A stretch of 9,003 nucleotides of DNA from Lactobacillus sp. UBA5815. GTDB lineage: Bacteria > Bacillota > Bacilli > Lactobacillales > Lactobacillaceae. Positions 5,798 to 9,003 of this stretch are shown here, one piece after another. The DNA lies in NCBI GenBank assembly GCA_002417825.1, contig DICX01000042.1:1-9003 (forward strand). Direction: 5' to 3'. Made by a program: the position numbers and the translations under genes. The notes beneath the pieces were generated by a model. The model was given only the letters and a program-made list of their open reading frames with translations. It had not been told where the DNA came from and searched no databases. The stretch's first letter is position 1. Every line of letters begins with the position of its first letter.

Positions 5798-7675
5798 CTA
5801 ATCATTTTTCTTGAACATTTTTTGCAGGTCCAACTGACTCAAGCGTACGAAGATCAAATCACCAGAAGCGTCATGATATGGATCTTGACAGTCGCCCAAG
5901 TCCTTTAATAATTCTTGACCAGCCTCAGCAGTCAGCTTCTTTCGTTGCGGTACTTCCTGTTCGGCCTGCCAAGAAGCGATCTTGATCTGCAGCTGTCTTT
6001 TACGATGATCATTAAAAGTCAAATACCAATCTAGCCACTTTCGAATCGTTTGTTCCGGGCTCGTTTTGATGAACATTGGATAAGCACGCAGTAAAAAAGT
6101 TTTTTCGCCAAATTCAGAAAGTGTCACGCCCAAATCTTGCAAATCAGATAAATGAATTTTCAATTTGGCTGCTTCAACATTTCCAAAATCAAGGGTAATC
6201 GGCTCTAATAAAACTTGCTGATATTTACTTGGTTCGCTAAGTTCTCGGAAGATACGATCAAAAGCCAGACGGCGTTGAGCAGCGACTTGATCGATCAAAT
6301 AAAGATCATCTTCTGCTTCTGCCACCAGATAATCCGTCGTCTGGCCAACGAGATGAAGCCAAGGCAACCGACGACTCACACGAACATCGCCGCTGCTCAT
6401 CACGATATCATCTTGAGTCGTTGTCGAAAAAGGGGATAACAATTGTTGCTGTGCCACATTTTTTTGCCAAGTCGATGTGATGAGATAGTGTTGATTTTCT
6501 TGTGGTACCGATAAGTCGATAAATCGCGCTGATTTCTGTGCAACATAATCTTCAGATGGCATCGACTCTGGCTCCGGTATCGATCGCCGAGTTGAATCGA
6601 CGACTTTTTTATTTAAGTTGAATTCCAACTGATCCAACGCCAAAGTCGTCCTTGACTGCGTCAAATTTGCCAAACCGTTCACTTCGTGTTCAGGTGCCAA
6701 ACTTGACGAAATCGTTTGCGTCAATAATCGACATAATTGCTTTTCTTTCGATAACCGAACTTCTTGTTTCGTTGGATGGACATTGACATCGACGAGCAGT
6801 GGATCAAGCGCTATCTTGACGACTGCAATCGGGAAACGGCGTTCACGCCGCTGTGTGCCATATCCCGCAAGGATTGCTTGGATCAGAGCTTGGTTTTTGA
6901 CATATCTGCCGTTGAGTAAAAGCGTCATATATTGGCGACTGGCACGTGTTTGTTCAGGTGGTGAAATCAATCCTACGATCTTAAAATCAGGCGTTTCTCC
7001 AGAGATCGGTATCATTTGCTCTGCCACGCGGCGGCCATAAACGTTGGCGATCACTTGACGCGGATCACCATTGCCAACAGTCTGAAGCATCACTTTTTGG
7101 TCTGAGATCAACGTCATCGCGATCTTAGGATAACTGAAAGCCAGTCGGTCAACGATATCAATGATCTTCATGATTTCGGTTCGTGGTGAGCGCAAATATT
7201 TCAGCCTTGCCGGTGTATTATAAAACAGATCACGAACCGTTATCTTAGTTCCCTCAGGTGCACTCGTTGCATTTTGATCTTGCTTCCTGCCCTCGGAAAA
7301 ATGCGCTTCGACAGCCATTCCTTCGCCTGTCCCCGTCACGATCGTCACATGTGACACACTGGCGATCGAAGCAAGCGCCTCACCGCGAAACCCTAATGTC
7401 GAGATCTTAAAAAGATCGTTCTCTGTCGTGATCTTACTCGTCGCATGACGGCGAAAAGCCAAATCGATCTGGTCAGCAGCGATACCACTGCCATTATCTA
7501 AAACTTCGATTTGATCCAATCCTGCTTGACTGACTTCGACTCGCAGACGCGTACTTCCGGCGTCAATCGCATTTTCACAAAGTTCTTTTACAACACTTGC
7601 TGGACGTTCGATGACTTCCCCAGCTGCGATTTGATTCGTCAAAGCAGCAGAAAGTTCATGGATCACTGTTTTCAC
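5798..7675 (-). CDS. mutL: DNA mismatch repair protein MutL with degenerate endonuclease site
   Basis: Couples mismatch-bound MutS to strand processing. It has 625 residues. The N-terminal GHKL ATPase is intact: KELCENAIDAG (30-40, catalytic Glu31 and Mg-binding Asn35), DNGSGI (60-65), STLGFRGEAL (92-101), and NVHPTKQEVR (298-307) with the ATP-contacting Lys303. A linker of about 330-435 is polar. The C-terminal dimerisation domain keeps a clamp-binding peptide QVLLEP (487-492), comparable to QEMIVP of B. subtilis. However, the endonuclease motifs are replaced: DQVAAQRR (462-469) for DQHAAQER, SWQ (568-570) for SCK, DASGDL (602-607) for CPHGRP, and a final FKK for FKR. GTG 7675-7673 overlaps the mutS stop (GTGA). 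AAAGGA lies 6 bases upstream. The open frame is intact and not a pseudogene, but nuclease activity is doubtful. Confidence 0.96.
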   Translation of the reverse strand: MKTVIHELSAALTNQIAAGEVIERPASVVKELCENAIDAGSTRLRVEVSQAGLDQIEVLDNGSGIAADQIDLAFRRHATSKITTENDLFKISTLGFRGEALASIASVSHVTIVTGTGEGMAVEAHFSEGRKQDQNATSAPEGTKITVRDLFYNTPARLKYLRSPRTEIMKIIDIVDRLAFSYPKIAMTLISDQKVMLQTVGNGDPRQVIANVYGRRVAEQMIPISGETPDFKIVGLISPPEQTRASRQYMTLLLNGRYVKNQALIQAILAGYGTQRRERRFPIAVVKIALDPLLVDVNVHPTKQEVRLSKEKQLCRLLTQTISSSLAPEHEVNGLANLTQSRTTLALDQLEFNLNKKVVDSTRRSIPEPESMPSEDYVAQKSARFIDLSVPQENQHYLITSTWQKNVAQQQLLSPFSTTTQDDIVMSSGDVRVSRRLPWLHLVGQTTDYLVAEAEDDLYLIDQVAAQRRLAFDRIFRELSEPSKYQQVLLEPITLDFGNVEAAKLKIHLSDLQDLGVTLSEFGEKTFLLRAYPMFIKTSPEQTIRKWLDWYLTFNDHRKRQLQIKIASWQAEQEVPQRKKLTAEAGQELLKDLGDCQDPYHDASGDLIFVRLSQLDLQKMFKKND

Positions 7676-9003
7676 GATTCATCCTTTCCTTTCTGCAAAA
7701 GTTGTTGCCAATTTGCAATCAAGGTCAAAGCTTGTAATGGCGTTTGATCATCCAGATATAATTCACGGATTTGATCTAAAACAGCTTTTTGATCAGCATT
7801 CAAATTTTCTGATTCTGAATCAGGTTGTACAGCCACCGCATTCGTCGGTTTAAAAAGATCAAGTTGCTCTTCTGCTGGCGCCAGTTCATTTTGATTCTGT
7901 GTCTCTAATCTTTTAAGCAAAACACGTGCTTCTTGTAAAACACTTGTTGGTAATCCTGCCAATTTGGCCACGTGAATCCCATAAGATTGATCCGCCGGTC
8001 CTGGCAGGACTTTGTGTAAGAAGATCAGTTTACCGTGTTCTTGTGTTGCGCCAACATGAATGTTTTTTAAATGCGGTAAAGTTTTCTCAAGGGACGTTAG
8101 CTCATGGTAATGTGTGGCAAAAAGCGTCTTTGCATGAACTTGATCGTGCAAATATTTAACGATAGCACCGGCCAAGGCCATCCCATCATAGGTTGCGGTC
8201 CCACGACCAATCTCGTCGAATAGAACAAGCGATCTTGGTGTCGCATGCTGTAAAGCTTCATTGGCTTCACTCATTTCAACCATAAACGTACTTTTTCCAG
8301 AAATTAAATCATCTGCAGCACCGATTCTCGTAAAAATTTGATCAAAAATTGGTAAATGACAGCTTTCAGCTGGAACAAAGCTGCCGATCTGTGCCATAAC
8401 GACGATCAACGCCAACTGACGCATATAAGTACTCTTACCCGACATGTTAGGGCCAGTGATCAAAAAGAGCGTCGTTTCTGGTGACATCTTGATATCATTC
8501 GGAATATAATCGCCAGCTGGCATCACCTTTTCAACGACAGGATGCCGGCTTTTCACGATATCGATCGTTTTTGAATCACGTTGAAACATAGGACGGCAAT
8601 AATGATTTTGCTCAGCAACCTGTGCAAAACTTGTCAACACATCAAGTTCAGCCAATCGCCGAGCCAAGTCCTGCAGCCCAGTGATGTATTTTTTGACGGT
8701 TTCACGCAATTTGACAAAAAGTTCATATTCTAGTTGTGTCGTTTTTGCTTGTGCTTCAAGAATCAGTGCTTCATGTTCCTTAAGTTCAGGTGTGATGTAA
8801 CGTTCTGCATTTGTCAGCGTCTGCTTGCGTGTATAACGATCAAGCGGCACTTTGGCTTTGTTGCCGTTAGTGACTTCGATATAATACCCAAAGACTTTGT
8901 TGTAACCGACTTTTAGATTAGTGATCCCTGTTTTTTGCTTTTCATCGGCTTCCATTTCGGTGAGCCACTTTTTACCATGGTTCATCGCATCCCGATAACG
9001 ATC
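7672..9003 (-). CDS. mutS: DNA mismatch repair protein MutS, C-terminal half (5' end outside the window)
   Basis: Recognises mispairs and small loops, then becomes an ATP-bound sliding clamp that recruits MutL. The frame is open to the right edge: 443 codons plus TGA (7674-7672) are visible, about half of the usual 850-890, so mismatch-binding and connector domains lie outside. The fragment begins in the lever/clamp region (KTGITNLKVGYNKVFGYY, DNA 8928-8875). Then follow Walker A GPNMSGKST (8454-8428), the trans-acting STFMVEM loop, Walker B LVLFDE (about 8229-8212), GRGTATYDG, and ATHYHEL. The tail holds QLDLF (7866-7852), a canonical sliding-clamp peptide, before a C-terminal helical dimer region. 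The internal ATG at 8985 is not the start; coding continues upstream as DRYRDA. The D-loop has Ala where the family nearly always has Ser (GRGTSTYDG). Confidence 0.97.
   Translation of the reverse strand, partial: DRYRDAMNHGKKWLTEMEADEKQKTGITNLKVGYNKVFGYYIEVTNGNKAKVPLDRYTRKQTLTNAERYITPELKEHEALILEAQAKTTQLEYELFVKLRETVKKYITGLQDLARRLAELDVLTSFAQVAEQNHYCRPMFQRDSKTIDIVKSRHPVVEKVMPAGDYIPNDIKMSPETTLFLITGPNMSGKSTYMRQLALIVVMAQIGSFVPAESCHLPIFDQIFTRIGAADDLISGKSTFMVEMSEANEALQHATPRSLVLFDEIGRGTATYDGMALAGAIVKYLHDQVHAKTLFATHYHELTSLEKTLPHLKNIHVGATQEHGKLIFLHKVLPGPADQSYGIHVAKLAGLPTSVLQEARVLLKRLETQNQNELAPAEEQLDLFKPTNAVAVQPDSESENLNADQKAVLDQIRELYLDDQTPLQALTLIANWQQLLQKGKDES
7676..7687 (-). promoter_or_regulatory. Ribosome-binding site for the mutL GTG start
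   Basis: AAAGGA (7687-7682) inside the last mutS codons lies six bases from GTG 7675. It supports the GTG as the true start and, with the 4-base GTGA overlap, suggests translational coupling of mutS and mutL. An ATG at 7681-7679 just upstream is in another frame. Confidence 0.75.

Noticed and set aside
5798..7675. mutL as a decaying pseudogene
   Set aside because: The frame is uninterrupted, the ATPase motifs and clamp peptide are intact, the ribosome site is good and the C-terminal fold is still recognisable. Specific loss of the nuclease site fits better than general decay.
8985..8985. ATG at 8985-8983 as the start of a short MutS
   Set aside because: The frame continues upstream to the window edge with codons that fit the family (DRYRDA before MNHGKKW), so this is an internal methionine of a gene cut by the edge.

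Overview
The window looks like chromosomal DNA from a low-to-moderate GC Gram-positive bacterium, most likely a lactic acid bacterium of the Lactobacillaceae. The basis is the gene order mutS-mutL-ruvA-ruvB followed by yajC, then zwf-dinB-nrnA, the Shine-Dalgarno-led starts, and the style of the proteins (a Leuconostoc/Lactobacillus-like G6PDH and a Bacillus-type MutS with a QLDLF tail motif). I cannot name a genus. All eight genes lie on the minus strand, so transcription runs from the right edge to the left. No convincing gene lies on the plus strand, there are no RNA genes, mobile elements or CRISPR, and no gene-free stretch exceeds about 105 bases.

Right half (9003 to about 4171): a DNA-repair operon. 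It holds mutS (5' end outside the window), mutL (overlaps mutS by 4 bases, GTG start), ruvA (12-base gap) and ruvB (28-base gap, TTG start). MutS and MutL carry out mismatch repair; RuvA and RuvB are the Holliday-junction branch-migration motor. The operon's promoter lies outside the window. Middle (about 4170 to 3609): yajC, a preprotein translocase accessory subunit with an unusually long acidic tail, has its own plausible extended -10 promoter and ends at a clear hairpin terminator. queA and tgt, which sit between ruvB and yajC in Bacillus subtilis, are absent here. Left half (3600 to 1): zwf (NADPH-forming entry to the oxidative pentose phosphate route), dinB (translesion polymerase IV, sharing one base with zwf) and nrnA (DHH/DHHA1 nanoRNase/pAp phosphatase, cut by the left edge).

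The most notable observation is that MutL keeps a complete N-terminal ATPase and the C-terminal clamp-binding motif but has lost every recognisable residue of the metal-binding endonuclease site that Gram-positive MutL proteins normally carry (DQHAAQER-like becomes DQVAAQRR, SCK-like becomes SWQ, CPHGRP becomes DASGDL, FKR becomes FKK). In parallel, GATC occurs about 113 times by hand count in 9 kb, roughly three times what base composition predicts. Together these raise the testable idea that this lineage directs mismatch repair by a separate, possibly GATC-specific, nicking enzyme, convergent with the Dam/MutH system of gammaproteobacteria. The window itself contains neither a methylase nor such a nuclease, so this is a hypothesis only.
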